From Caballeronia zhejiangensis (GTDB lineage Bacteria > Pseudomonadota > Gammaproteobacteria > Burkholderiales > Burkholderiaceae): a stretch of 50,237 nucleotides of DNA. The notes under the pieces are model-generated. The model was not told the origin of the DNA and did not search any database. It saw only the letters and a program-made list of their open reading frames with translations. The stretch's first letter is position 1; each line of letters opens with the position of its first letter. Location of the stretch: assembly GCF_000698575.1 (NCBI RefSeq), contig NZ_JFHD01000045.1, positions 1 to 50,237 on the forward strand, given 5' to 3'. Made by a program: the position numbers and the translations under genes. Of this stretch, positions 22,937 through 31,185 are shown in pieces.

Positions 22937-24115
22937 ATGAAGACGAAGAATACGGCCATCTTTGCAAACGACATCACCACGATCAAGCGGACCGCGCAAT
23001 ACGCGCTCGCGACGCTGGCGTTCGCGGCACTCGCGGCGTGCGGCGGCGGCGGTGGCGGTGGCAATACCTCCGCGGCGTCGAATGCGCAGGCCAGCGCAAA
23101 CGTTCAAATCGTATCGTTCGGCGACGAGCTGTCGGATGTAGGTACATACGCGCCGGTCATCACCGCGAGTTTTGGCGGGGGCCGCTTTACCACGAATCCG
23201 GGCGAAGTCTGGACGCAGAAGGTCGCGGAATATTTCGGCGGCTCGCTCAGCGCTGCCTATCTTGGCGGCTTTGGTCAGCCGCTCGCAGCGTCGACAGGCC
23301 TTGGCTACGCGCAAGGCGGGGCACGCGTGCAGGACCCGGCCGGCGAAGGGCATGCGGCGTCGTCGGTGCCGAACGCCGACTACGCGCAGGCGACAACCGT
23401 TCCAGTCACGCAGCAGGTGCAGAACTACCTGAGTGCACATGGAGCCTTCAGCTCCAGCCAGGTCGTGCTGGTGAACGGCGGCACGAATGACATTCTCCTT
23501 CTCGAGCCTTCGATCGAGAGCCTGGTCGCATCGGATGTCGCTGGAGGCATGGACCTGACCAGCGCGGTGCAGAAGGAAGCAACCGCCGCTCTCGTGCCGG
23601 TAGCTCAGAAGTTCGCTGCGACGGTGCAACAGATCGCGACCGCGGGCGCCGGCCACGTCGTCGTGGTCAATGTGCCGGACCTCGGCCAGACTCCCCTTGG
23701 GGCAAAGGTCGGTTCGAGTGGGCAGCAGCTGCTGACGGCGCTCGCAACCGTCTATAACCAGGCGGTCAGTCAGACGATTCAGAGCTTCGGCTTGCCGGCC
23801 GGCAAGGTCGTTCCGGTTGACCTGTTCGGGTGGCAAAACGGTGTTATCGCTGCCTATCAGGCGAATGGCTTCTCCGTTGCCAATACCGGCACAGGCTGCA
23901 ATATTTCGCTGATGGTCCAGAATGCGACCAACTCTGGCGTGAGCAATCCGCAAGCGTTCGGCTCGTCGCTGTTCTGCGCGCCGGCCCTTTACACCGTTGC
24001 TGGTGCCGATCAGTCGTACATGTTCGCCGATCTGACCAATCCGTCGACGCATCTCCACGCCCTGTTCGCGCAGTATGTCGAACAGCAACTGGCGAGCGCC
24101 GGCGTCAGCAAGTAA
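22937..24115 (+). CDS. SGNH/GDSL-family lipoprotein with altered catalytic block I
   Basis: A 392-residue protein. The signal peptide ends in ALAAC, with the lipidated Cys35 followed by a Gly-rich linker, so it is probably an outer-membrane or periplasmic lipoprotein. Block I reads FGDELSDVGTY at residues 61-71, where family members normally have GDSL: the nucleophilic Ser position is Glu64. Block III GGTND (about residue 180) and the block V-like NPSTHLHALFAQYV near the C-terminus are kept. It may be an inactive or re-purposed esterase, or Ser66 may serve. It has its own gap of about 95 bases upstream and no obvious partner genes. Confidence 0.8.
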   Translation: MKTKNTAIFANDITTIKRTAQYALATLAFAALAACGGGGGGGNTSAASNAQASANVQIVSFGDELSDVGTYAPVITASFGGGRFTTNPGEVWTQKVAEYFGGSLSAAYLGGFGQPLAASTGLGYAQGGARVQDPAGEGHAASSVPNADYAQATTVPVTQQVQNYLSAHGAFSSSQVVLVNGGTNDILLLEPSIESLVASDVAGGMDLTSAVQKEATAALVPVAQKFAATVQQIATAGAGHVVVVNVPDLGQTPLGAKVGSSGQQLLTALATVYNQAVSQTIQSFGLPAGKVVPVDLFGWQNGVIAAYQANGFSVANTGTGCNISLMVQNATNSGVSNPQAFGSSLFCAPALYTVAGADQSYMFADLTNPSTHLHALFAQYVEQQLASAGVSK

Positions 24116-24277
24116 CGCGCGCGACGCGGTAAAAGTCTGATGTGGGACCGCTCAGGGATGTCGCGAAAGTAACCGCGTGTCACTTTCCAACCTGTGCGGT
24201 TCACAACTGCGACGATTGAAGCAAGCGCTCGAAGGCGCAAGTTGGTTGAATCATAAGTCCGTCATGAAGGAGGTTCG

Positions 24278-24634
24278 ATGTTCACTCTTGTCGCCAAGGT
24301 CGCAGTGCACGGCGAGTTGATCGACGTGATGCAGACTCCAGTTTCGCCGGTCGACGGCGAACGCATGCTGCAGGCAGCATTAGCCGACGATCGGGCTCTC
24401 CCAAACAACGGGCAAGATCTCGAAGACGGTGAAATGTGGGTCGACATGCACGACGCCGAGGGGAATATTGTCTCCAAAGAGCCTGCATGTTTTCACGCTG
24501 CCGACGCTGCAGATGCTCTTGAGCTGCATTTCAGCGCCCCAGCAGGTCTTATCGCTAAAGCCCTGTCAAAAAGCAACGTGATGGCCCAGTACAAGGATCA
24601 CCGGGCCGCCGTGTGTTTCGCGCTGCACGGTTAA
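24278..24634 (+). CDS. Hypothetical protein
   Basis: A 118-residue acidic soluble protein. The ATG follows AAGGAGG, the best ribosome binding site in this region. It is made of short beta-strand-like segments (FTLVAKVAVHGELIDVMQ) and an Ala/Leu-rich C-terminal half. The nuclease gene starts 4 bases after its stop, so the two are co-translated. No family recognised. Confidence 0.65.
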   Translation: MFTLVAKVAVHGELIDVMQTPVSPVDGERMLQAALADDRALPNNGQDLEDGEMWVDMHDAEGNIVSKEPACFHAADAADALELHFSAPAGLIAKALSKSNVMAQYKDHRAAVCFALHG

Positions 24635-24638
24635 CACG

Positions 24639-25295
24639 ATGGCGGGGGAAATCCATAAACGGCTGGTGACGCTTGGCGAAAAATGGCTGAAGCGGCAGGG
24701 GTTTGCCGTAGTCGCGAGCGAGCTTGTGACGAGCGGCACGCGGGAACAAGCCGATGTTATCGGCTTCAGGTCTAACTGCTCGGCCGTGATAGAAGCCAAG
24801 GCGTCCCGGTCCGATTTTCTGGCCGACTCACGCAAGCCACATCGCATATCGGGCGGTCTAGGTGTGTATCGGTTTTATCTCTGCCTGCCCGAAGTGATGG
24901 ACGTAGCCGATCTGCCGGAGCGGTGGGGCCTGCTGTACGCCGATGGGCACACCGTGCGCGAAATTCTGCGGCCGACCGGAAACGGATGGCCGTCGCTGGG
25001 TGCGAAGTTGGGAGACTGGTCCGCGTTCCAGCACGAAGCCGACGTGATTGCAGAGCGCGCCGTTTTGTTCTCCATCGCACGCCGGCGGTCATTACCTCGC
25101 TCGGTTGAGCAGTATGAAAAGCGATTGCAGGACGAAGTCAGACGGGCCGAACGGCTTGCCAGAGAGAATGTCGATTTGGCCGAACGGGTGAGAAAACTGG
25201 AACTCGCTCTGTATCTGGCAGAACGAGGGCTCACAGCGGACAAACAAAGCCCAGCCGAATTCAAGACAGCGATGCGGCGAAAGATTGCGTCGTAA
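24639..25295 (+). CDS. MmcB-like PD-(D/E)XK nuclease with C-terminal coiled coil
   Basis: A 218-residue protein. ADVIGFRSN followed by VIEAKASRSDFLAD (about residues 38-66) gives the D...ExK catalytic pattern and the SRxDFxAD signature of the MmcB-like DNA repair family. PERWGLLYADGHTVREI also fits that family. Residues 150-200 form a charged coiled coil (YEKRLQDEVRRAERLARENV, DLAERVRKLELAL) not typical of MmcB. It lies 4 bases after the gene at 24278. Possible roles are DNA repair, element maintenance or defence; the choice among them is open. Confidence 0.7.
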   Translation: MAGEIHKRLVTLGEKWLKRQGFAVVASELVTSGTREQADVIGFRSNCSAVIEAKASRSDFLADSRKPHRISGGLGVYRFYLCLPEVMDVADLPERWGLLYADGHTVREILRPTGNGWPSLGAKLGDWSAFQHEADVIAERAVLFSIARRRSLPRSVEQYEKRLQDEVRRAERLARENVDLAERVRKLELALYLAERGLTADKQSPAEFKTAMRRKIAS

Positions 25296-25345
25296 AAAGG
25301 GTTGCGCAAGCGCCAACCACTCCTCAACGAAAGATTAAACAAACA

Positions 25346-25927
25346 ATGGAACAACGCATGACCACCTGCTCGAAAATCGCCTTAACTCTTCTGTCCTGCG
25401 CCTCAGCACTGATGCTGGCTGGTTGTGGCAAGCCGGAGCATATCGACCTGCTCGGCGTCCGAGCTGGAATGTCGCTCGATGAGGTCAAGGCCGCAGCCCC
25501 TGCCGGCGCATCCTTGTACTGCCTGGGCGACGGCGACATTATGTTTGATCAGCGTGCCCGCCTGCCCCCGAGCACTACGCTCAAGTTCTGCACCTGGTCA
25601 ACGCTCGGCGCCGACGGCACTCGAAGCGTCGCCCAGCTTCAACTTGGCAACGCAACGAGCTTTCAGCAGACGCTCGCGTTCAGTTATTCGGCGGCCGGGT
25701 ACACGCTCAGCTCCTTTGGCATCGAATTTCCCTCTGCGGCTTTTAGCGGGATCGTCACGAGCCTGACGGAGAAGATGGGCAAGCCCGACTCAGCGGCCGG
25801 CTTCGCCGGACTCAACGAAACTGTTCAGTGGGATGGCAAGGACGGGACGCTGAAGGCCGGCCTCGACGTCTCCGGCGCGCCGATCGCGCTGGTGATGTTG
25901 CAGCGGCCCTCGACTCCGCGCAGCTGA
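25346..25927 (+). CDS. Lipoprotein of unknown function
   Basis: A 193-residue protein with a type II signal peptide ending in LMLAGC. The ATG at 25358 is a possible alternative start. The mature part begins with a block (LGVRAGMSLDEVKAAAPA) that resembles one repeat of the SmpA/OmlA-like fold, where GMS/T-xxEV precedes a helix. No further homology recognised. It is probably anchored in the outer membrane. Confidence 0.65.
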   Translation: MEQRMTTCSKIALTLLSCASALMLAGCGKPEHIDLLGVRAGMSLDEVKAAAPAGASLYCLGDGDIMFDQRARLPPSTTLKFCTWSTLGADGTRSVAQLQLGNATSFQQTLAFSYSAAGYTLSSFGIEFPSAAFSGIVTSLTEKMGKPDSAAGFAGLNETVQWDGKDGTLKAGLDVSGAPIALVMLQRPSTPRS

Positions 25928-25945
25928 TGGCGCCGGCGACACAGA

Positions 25946-26359
25946 ATGTACACCTCCTCCATTGGTAACCAGGCCTACACTATCGCGGTCTGGATGTTTG
26001 CCGACTGGCTCAGCCGGAACCCCTTGATGGCGGGCACTCCGCCCCAGCATTCGCCTCCTACCTGGACAACCGAACAATGGGCGCACGCGGCGACACTGGA
26101 AGATGCCTTGCGCCTGTTCGGCGCCGACGAAGACAGTGTTGAATTGCGGTCCATCAACACCGCGACGCCTACTGAGGTACGTCGATGGGTACGGGAAGAC
26201 GAGCGTGACTTATGCCGCGCCGATGATGGCGTCCTGCGTCGATTTCCCGACCAGCTGCTACAAATTCTTCTCATGGGACGGGGAGAGGTCGAGCTGGACG
26301 CGGCCGGCGCAATGGCTGATGCCGTCGATCTCTTCCGCAATGTGACGCAGTGTTCTTAG
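25946..26359 (+). CDS. Hypothetical protein
   Basis: A 137-residue soluble acidic protein rich in Trp and Asp, starting 18 bases after the lipoprotein stop without a clear ribosome binding site. Segments such as WTTEQWAHAATLEDALRLFG are helical. No family recognised. Confidence 0.5.
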   Translation: MYTSSIGNQAYTIAVWMFADWLSRNPLMAGTPPQHSPPTWTTEQWAHAATLEDALRLFGADEDSVELRSINTATPTEVRRWVREDERDLCRADDGVLRRFPDQLLQILLMGRGEVELDAAGAMADAVDLFRNVTQCS

Positions 26360-26383
26360 CCGGTGACCGGCGAGGGAGATGAT

Positions 26384-26710
26384 ATGGAAACAATCCGGGG
26401 GCTTCTTGTCTGGATAATCGACCTTCACGACACGGACGCGATGAATCGGGTAGTCGCCGCTCAGCGCCGTGCAGGGCGTCGCATGTTCTACGCGCTGGTG
26501 ACTGCCTCGGTCCTGTGTGCAATCAGCCTGGTCATGGCGCCCGACGTGTCGACTACAGACCTGGCAGCGCCACCGGCTGCTATCGCGTGGAAGCTGGCCG
26601 TCGCGCTAGCGGTCGGCGCGCTGATGACAACGGTCGTTGGCATGATGTACATCGCGCGGTATGTCATCCTCTTGCGATGGCCCGATCGCTTCGTACGTGA
26701 CTCTGACTAG
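26384..26710 (+). CDS. Small two-segment membrane protein
   Basis: A 108-residue protein. The ATG at 26384 follows GAGGGAG, which decides it over the in-frame start at 26363. An amphipathic N-terminus is followed by two hydrophobic segments (about 35-52 and 65-95) and a charged tail. It is the last gene of the plus-strand accessory run and converges with the minus-strand gene ending at 26740. Confidence 0.6.
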   Translation: METIRGLLVWIIDLHDTDAMNRVVAAQRRAGRRMFYALVTASVLCAISLVMAPDVSTTDLAAPPAAIAWKLAVALAVGALMTTVVGMMYIARYVILLRWPDRFVRDSD

Positions 26711-26739
26711 GGCGGAAGGCGAGCGCCTGAGCAATCGTT

Positions 26740-27264
26740 TCAGCCGTGTACAAAGCGGATCAGGAACGCCCCGGCCGTCCCAATCACAAGAAACGGCCAC
26801 GACCGTAATGACAAGCGCCAGTCGACGCTGGACGGCCATGCCGCCATTAGCAGCTGCGCGAGACATAGCCACAGCATTGCATCCCACGCGGACGGGTGGA
26901 ATCCATGACGCACTCTTAGCCATGCGACGACAGGTGCGATTGCAAAACCGAGCAGCGGAGCGAGGCTGGCAGGAGCCGCGTTCCACCACCGCACGTTCGC
27001 GAATACGACAGCACCGAACACGTAGGAACCGTCCGCTGCGCGATGGGGCCATAGGGACAAGCGTACCGGTCGCGCCAGCGTAAGAAATCCGACGATGAAA
27101 TGCAGCAGTTCGTGTGCGATCGTACCCGGGAGCGCCACCAATGCGAAGGCGAGGTTGGCACGACCCCAGCGCGCTAGAAGCAGCGCGATGATCGCTGCCG
27201 GGCAAAGATATGCCAGCATCGATTTAACAGGCAGATGCTGGACTAGCGCGAGCGAGGTCACCAT
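26740..27264 (-). CDS. Multi-pass membrane protein with HELLH zinc-metalloprotease motif
   Basis: A 174-residue protein with about five hydrophobic segments. GTIAHELLHFIVGF near residues 46-59 places an HExxH zinc motif in a membrane helix, as in intramembrane site-2-type proteases (M50) and related families. A third metal ligand cannot be pinned down. It follows the retropepsin-like gene by 28 bases on the same strand. It may be a membrane protease or a motif-bearing membrane protein without activity. Confidence 0.65.
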   Translation of the reverse strand: MVTSLALVQHLPVKSMLAYLCPAAIIALLLARWGRANLAFALVALPGTIAHELLHFIVGFLTLARPVRLSLWPHRAADGSYVFGAVVFANVRWWNAAPASLAPLLGFAIAPVVAWLRVRHGFHPSAWDAMLWLCLAQLLMAAWPSSVDWRLSLRSWPFLVIGTAGAFLIRFVHG

Positions 27265-27292
27265 GAGTCGGCCGAGGGGCGCGCAGCATTAT

Positions 27293-27868
27293 TCACTGCG
27301 CGATTTTCAACGTCATATAACCGTTGGCGTATCCAATCTGGAAACGGTTGAGTACGTTCATTCCCAGCAGGGGGAACTGCAGGTGCTCGACGACCTGCAC
27401 GTCGACGTCGCTGACCGTAAAGCCGCCGAAGCTGAGGATGTTGGCCTTGCTCGTCCAACTGGTTGCCATACCGTTAGCGGTAGAAACGACAACCTGCTGG
27501 CCAGCGCGAATCCCTGCATTACGCGCCTCGTGCAGCGGAATTGCCGAAACAGTGGCGCCTGTGTCGACCAGGAATACGACCGGGTAACCGTTGATCCAGC
27601 CGGCGAGGTGGTACTGCCCGTCCGCTGACCGGGGCACCAGATAGACCCCGCGATCCAGTTTCGGTGACTCGTTCTGGACCGGCGACCGCGCGGCCAGAGG
27701 CAGCTGCGCTGGAGCATAGTTGCGACCGTCGAACACCCCGAAATGGATCGTCTGAGTGTGGCCGTAAAGAGGGAGCATCATCATGCCAGCTGCGAGTGTC
27801 GCCGCGGCTGCGGCTGGCGTGGAAACGAAGAGAGATCGTTTCGCATGCGAAAGCAGCTTCAGTGTCAT
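27293..27868 (-). CDS. Retropepsin-like aspartic protease (clan AA)
   Basis: A 191-residue protein. The ATG at 27868 overlaps the stop of the DUF1173-like gene as ATGA. It has a signal peptide or N-terminal membrane anchor (about residues 12-38), then a retropepsin fold with the catalytic Asp in VFLVDTGATVSAI, the flap region, and the closing FPLLGMNVLNRFQIG typical of TIGR02281-type proteases. It should act in the periplasm or at the membrane as a dimer. Its tight link to the upstream gene and to an HELLH membrane protein suggests a proteolytic unit. Confidence 0.85.
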   Translation of the reverse strand: MTLKLLSHAKRSLFVSTPAAAAATLAAGMMMLPLYGHTQTIHFGVFDGRNYAPAQLPLAARSPVQNESPKLDRGVYLVPRSADGQYHLAGWINGYPVVFLVDTGATVSAIPLHEARNAGIRAGQQVVVSTANGMATSWTSKANILSFGGFTVSDVDVQVVEHLQFPLLGMNVLNRFQIGYANGYMTLKIAQ

Positions 27869-29085
27869 TCTGCGGTATTGAAAGCGTGCGGGACGGCCTG
27901 GGATAGATCGGGCATTGCATCGCCGGCTGCCCATTGCACATGGTTGAGCCGGTCGTTTTCCAGCAGCTCGCCAAGGGCCGCCATAAAGCCGTCGGACGCG
28001 TTGCCCGGGATCATATACACCGCGGTGTGTTTCTCCGACGTGTCGCTAAGGATCACCGAAGCGAGTGGCCGTGAGGACGGGAGATTGTAGCGGAGACCTT
28101 TAACGAACCGTCGTCCGTTCGTAACGAGGCTGTCCAGCAGGTTTTTTTCGTCGACGTTCGAAAACGGCAGCCAGTGCTCGTTGGCAAGCATCAGGGCCAT
28201 TTCTTCGATGTCTGCAATGCCGGCACCGCCCACGCTAAACGTCGCGATCATGACGAGGTGAATTTCGGGGAATGCGTTCCAGAGACTGACCTCGTCCTTG
28301 TAGACCTTTTCGAGCCGCTTGTTCAGATCGCTGCTCAACATGAACGGAAAATCTGGAACCTGCTTCAGGATGACCTTCTTTCCGTAGCGTGCTGCGGTCA
28401 CTTCCTTGATCTCGCCGACAACAATGAAGAGCTTCTGTCCCGTCCTGCCAGCGCTCTCGGCAGAGGCGATGAGCGCGCTTCGCCGCTGCGCGATTTCCCC
28501 CTTGCGATCGACGTAGAAGGGCTCGGGTACATAAAGCGTACTCGGCAGATGCAGTCCTTTTGTATACTTGCCCTGGGCCGCGCGGACCAGGTACTTGTGG
28601 ATCGTGGCCCAGCTGCGCTTGCCCTCCATCGCTGGATTCCAGTGCGTCAGGTGCGCTTCGTCCCACAGAAAATGCAGCAGAGACCGGATGGTGAGCTTCG
28701 AAGTCTCGCCCTTGATGCTTTCCTGCTCGCTGTTGCTGGGCTGTGGCGGCGCTCGCCCCGGAACCTTGTTCAGGGCGAAGTCAAGCCGTAGGGCCGTCGT
28801 TCCGTCTTCGATATCTTCCTTGATCGCGTGACCCAGTACCTCGCCGAGCCCACTGAGTTCCGCCGGCGGGTCGTACGACCCACAATCAGCGGCGTGGCCT
28901 GCTCCCGACTCTGGCATTCGCTTGATCAGATAGTGACCGTTCGACTTCGCGACGTACATTGGAATCCCCGGCCGCACGCAAAGGCACAATGGCCGGATCT
29001 TCGTGTGGTGGATACGGCCGAGTGCAGCCTGCAGTGCGGGACCGTCTTCGTCGAACAGCCGTCCGTCGATCTCATAGCGTTGCAT
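27865..29085 (-). CDS. DUF1173-like conserved protein
   Basis: A 406-residue soluble protein. The ATG at 29085 is preceded by GGGG; a TTG two codons upstream is the alternative. The N-terminal CLCVRPGIPMYVAKSNGHYLIKRMP segment (residues 35-59, split), followed by a CGSY motif, has His and Cys residues that could bind metal, and SLLHFLWDEAHLTHW is a typical DUF1173 block. Such proteins occur on plasmids and integrative elements; their role is unknown. It starts a three-gene minus-strand unit with the aspartic protease and the HELLH membrane protein. Confidence 0.7.
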   Translation of the reverse strand: MQRYEIDGRLFDEDGPALQAALGRIHHTKIRPLCLCVRPGIPMYVAKSNGHYLIKRMPESGAGHAADCGSYDPPAELSGLGEVLGHAIKEDIEDGTTALRLDFALNKVPGRAPPQPSNSEQESIKGETSKLTIRSLLHFLWDEAHLTHWNPAMEGKRSWATIHKYLVRAAQGKYTKGLHLPSTLYVPEPFYVDRKGEIAQRRSALIASAESAGRTGQKLFIVVGEIKEVTAARYGKKVILKQVPDFPFMLSSDLNKRLEKVYKDEVSLWNAFPEIHLVMIATFSVGGAGIADIEEMALMLANEHWLPFSNVDEKNLLDSLVTNGRRFVKGLRYNLPSSRPLASVILSDTSEKHTAVYMIPGNASDGFMAALGELLENDRLNHVQWAAGDAMPDLSQAVPHAFNTAE

Positions 29086-29148
29086 TGCCAAACCCCGTTT
29101 TTTTAAGTGCTTGTAGGACGCAAGGTAGCGCTTCCGACGTTACTCGGT

Positions 29149-30384
29149 TCACGGCTCATTTATACCGCGGCTTTGCTCCTGCTTTCCCGGCGTCATTTCC
29201 TGACTCTGCTCGACCGACTTCTTCTGATCGACTTCCTGATAGTTCATCTGCACTCTCTGGCCAACGCGAACCGCACCGCTAACGTCTGAACGGGCAAACT
29301 CAACGGCATCCGTACGTCCAGTTTGCACGAGCACGTGCTTGTCTGTGACCCTGATCACCTCGCCGCGCACCACGATGTTGGGATCGAGATCGCTTGCTTT
29401 CGTGACACGTAAATGGGTTCCCGCGGTCGCCTTCGCCCCGGTCGGCTCATCGCCATCCGCAGTCAGAACAGCTTGCCCGCTACGTCCTGTCGAGCTTCCT
29501 CGTTCTCGTGCATCTCCTTGACTCCTTTCATGGCGCTGCGAATCCACTGCGAGGCTATCTCGCGGTGGGAGTCCGGCTGCCTGTCGGTAGGCGGCATCGT
29601 CGATTCGTCCGGCGTCTCGCTGCTGTTCGATTCTGGTTTGGAGTCGTTGCTGGATGTGTTCATAGTTGCCCTCTGATCTCAAGACGTTGACGTTTTCGAA
29701 ACCCTGCAGATTGACCGGGTTGGACCGGTCGCGCACATCAATGATGTCGAGAAGTAGATTATTTCCGAAGTATGCGCTCAGCTGCGAAAGCGAGTCGGGC
29801 AGGCCACCGACGATCCGCGCGATGGTTCCGATGCTTGAACCCCGGCCCTCCTCGTAGAACCGCTGCAGCGTCTTGTCGAGCGCATCTTCGACCTTGGGAT
29901 GTACGACCATAATATGCGCCCGGTAACCGGCATCAAGCACCTTCTGGATCTTGTCGCGGCTGGTGTCGAAGCTCGACATCTGCCCCTCAAAAACCATCAC
30001 GGCATCCTGCGGCAGTCTGTTTTCCTTGAGCATCAGCGACGTTTTGCCGGCCCCTGGAGAGCCGGTCAGGAAATACACCGTGTCACGGCCCGCTTCGCGC
30101 TTCCCCTGGAGGTTTTCGGTGAAGAGGGCGGAAGACAGAACCGCCGCCGTGTTGTGCACCGGCTGGTTGTATCGGTTTCGCGCCTCCCGCGACGCGCTGA
30201 ACTCCGGGAACGTCTCCTTGAAGAGATCTGCCGCAACGTACCGTCCCTCGAACGACCGGACATCGCTTTTGTAGGCCTCGATGTACTTCTCCGGCGCGGA
30301 CCTTGCCGACTCTATCGCCCGCTCCTGTACGCGGCGCCGGTCCGGTTCGTCGAAATTGACGTACCGGATGTTTTCAAGCTCCAT
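29149..30384 (-). CDS. Zeta-toxin-like kinase with KfrB-like C-terminal domain
   Basis: A 411-residue protein. The P-loop GSPGAGKT is at residues 108-115, and the kinase core extends to about residue 240 (AHIMVVHPKVEDAL, LLDIIDVRD). Zeta toxins phosphorylate UDP-N-acetylglucosamine and block cell-wall synthesis. A low-complexity linker leads to a C-terminal domain of about 70 residues (VVRGEVIRVTDKHVLVQTGR, then RVGQRVQMNYQ) that resembles the KfrB domain of plasmid proteins. No epsilon-type antitoxin lies beside it. The expected acidic catalytic residue after the P-loop is not obvious, so activity is uncertain. It may serve plasmid maintenance or conjugation. Confidence 0.75.
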   Translation of the reverse strand: MELENIRYVNFDEPDRRRVQERAIESARSAPEKYIEAYKSDVRSFEGRYVAADLFKETFPEFSASREARNRYNQPVHNTAAVLSSALFTENLQGKREAGRDTVYFLTGSPGAGKTSLMLKENRLPQDAVMVFEGQMSSFDTSRDKIQKVLDAGYRAHIMVVHPKVEDALDKTLQRFYEEGRGSSIGTIARIVGGLPDSLSQLSAYFGNNLLLDIIDVRDRSNPVNLQGFENVNVLRSEGNYEHIQQRLQTRIEQQRDAGRIDDAAYRQAAGLPPRDSLAVDSQRHERSQGDARERGSSTGRSGQAVLTADGDEPTGAKATAGTHLRVTKASDLDPNIVVRGEVIRVTDKHVLVQTGRTDAVEFARSDVSGAVRVGQRVQMNYQEVDQKKSVEQSQEMTPGKQEQSRGINEP

Positions 30385-30424
30385 CTCACACCCCGCATAA
30401 TTTGATTTTGTTAACCTGCATCCG

Positions 30425-30434
30425 TGATTTTAAT
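30425..30434 (-). promoter_or_regulatory. Copy of the ATTAAAATCA motif in the divergent promoter region
   Basis: ATTAAAATCA on the minus strand, 41 bases upstream of the zeta-like gene, identical to bases 17517-17526. The surrounding 278-base gap (30385-30662) is AT-rich, holds no gene that I can support, and must contain promoters for the zeta-like gene and for the transfer genes to the right. TATAAT at 30599-30604 is a candidate -10 for the rightward operon. Confidence 0.3.
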
Positions 30435-30662
30435 TCGTTTGTCACGGTTGGCAAAACGTCTTCAGATCTTCCCGGCGATCCGCACTCGATGCCTTGCCGC
30501 AACGTGTTGAAATTACAACGGTTAACGGCCCCGACGAAAAGCTATGACATGGTTGGTAGTGCACAACGGAAGGTCGTGCATCGCCAGAAAAACTAAATTA
30601 TAATCACCCCGTCGCCTGATTCAGTTTTTTACACAAAACGGCGCGCACACTACGGGGACGTA

Positions 30663-30992
30663 ATGAGGACCGACCATCCCAACGCCATCTTTCGCAACCG
30701 AACGCCAGTTCTTCTCGGCGTCGTTGCGATTCTTCAGCTGCTCGACTGGCACAGCACGCTCACCGCACCGCATGGTCGGCATGAGTCGAACAAGCTCCTT
30801 AACTGGATTTCCCAGTGGATCAGCTTTGCCTACGAGTTGACGCTGATCAAGGCCGCATTTCTGCTTTTGCTCGCCATCGGCTATCTCTACTGGCGAGCGC
30901 ACAAAGGAATGTATGAGCTGGAGTACGGCCTGTGCCTCGCCGTACTGATCGTCGTTTACGGCTGCGTCGTCCTCAATAACTACCTGTCCTAA
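30663..30992 (+). CDS. Small membrane protein at the head of the transfer region
   Basis: A 109-residue protein with three hydrophobic segments (about 14-28, 55-76, 85-105). The ATG follows GGGGACGTA. It is the first plus-strand gene of the type IV secretion region, but no F-type counterpart is recognised. A gap of about 190 bases separates it from dsbC; that gap has an open frame from 31024 in phase with dsbC but no coding character. Confidence 0.6.
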   Translation: MRTDHPNAIFRNRTPVLLGVVAILQLLDWHSTLTAPHGRHESNKLLNWISQWISFAYELTLIKAAFLLLLAIGYLYWRAHKGMYELEYGLCLAVLIVVYGCVVLNNYLS

Positions 30993-31185
30993 GCCATCGC
31001 CGTTACGGGGATCGGGGACCGTCATGAATTGTGTCGGTACATGCTGGCGTGGTTTTCACAGCCTTGCGCCGCGCACCTGCATGCCACGCTCCGACGCCGC
31101 ACACCGCAGATGGATTTCTGTCGTATCAACCGAACCGTCTGAAAGTTCGATCGCCGATAACGGCACCAACCGGAGCAACAGACTC

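Noticed and set aside
22580..24088. A 502-codon open frame on the minus strand opposite the SGNH lipoprotein gene
   Set aside because: The plus strand encodes a lipoprotein with a signal peptide and family motifs. The minus frame is rich in Arg and His with no motif, as expected for antisense frames in GC-rich coding DNA.
31024..31185. In-frame upstream extension of the dsbC gene
   Set aside because: It would place 54 non-conserved residues before a perfect signal peptide, so the ATG at 31186 is preferred.
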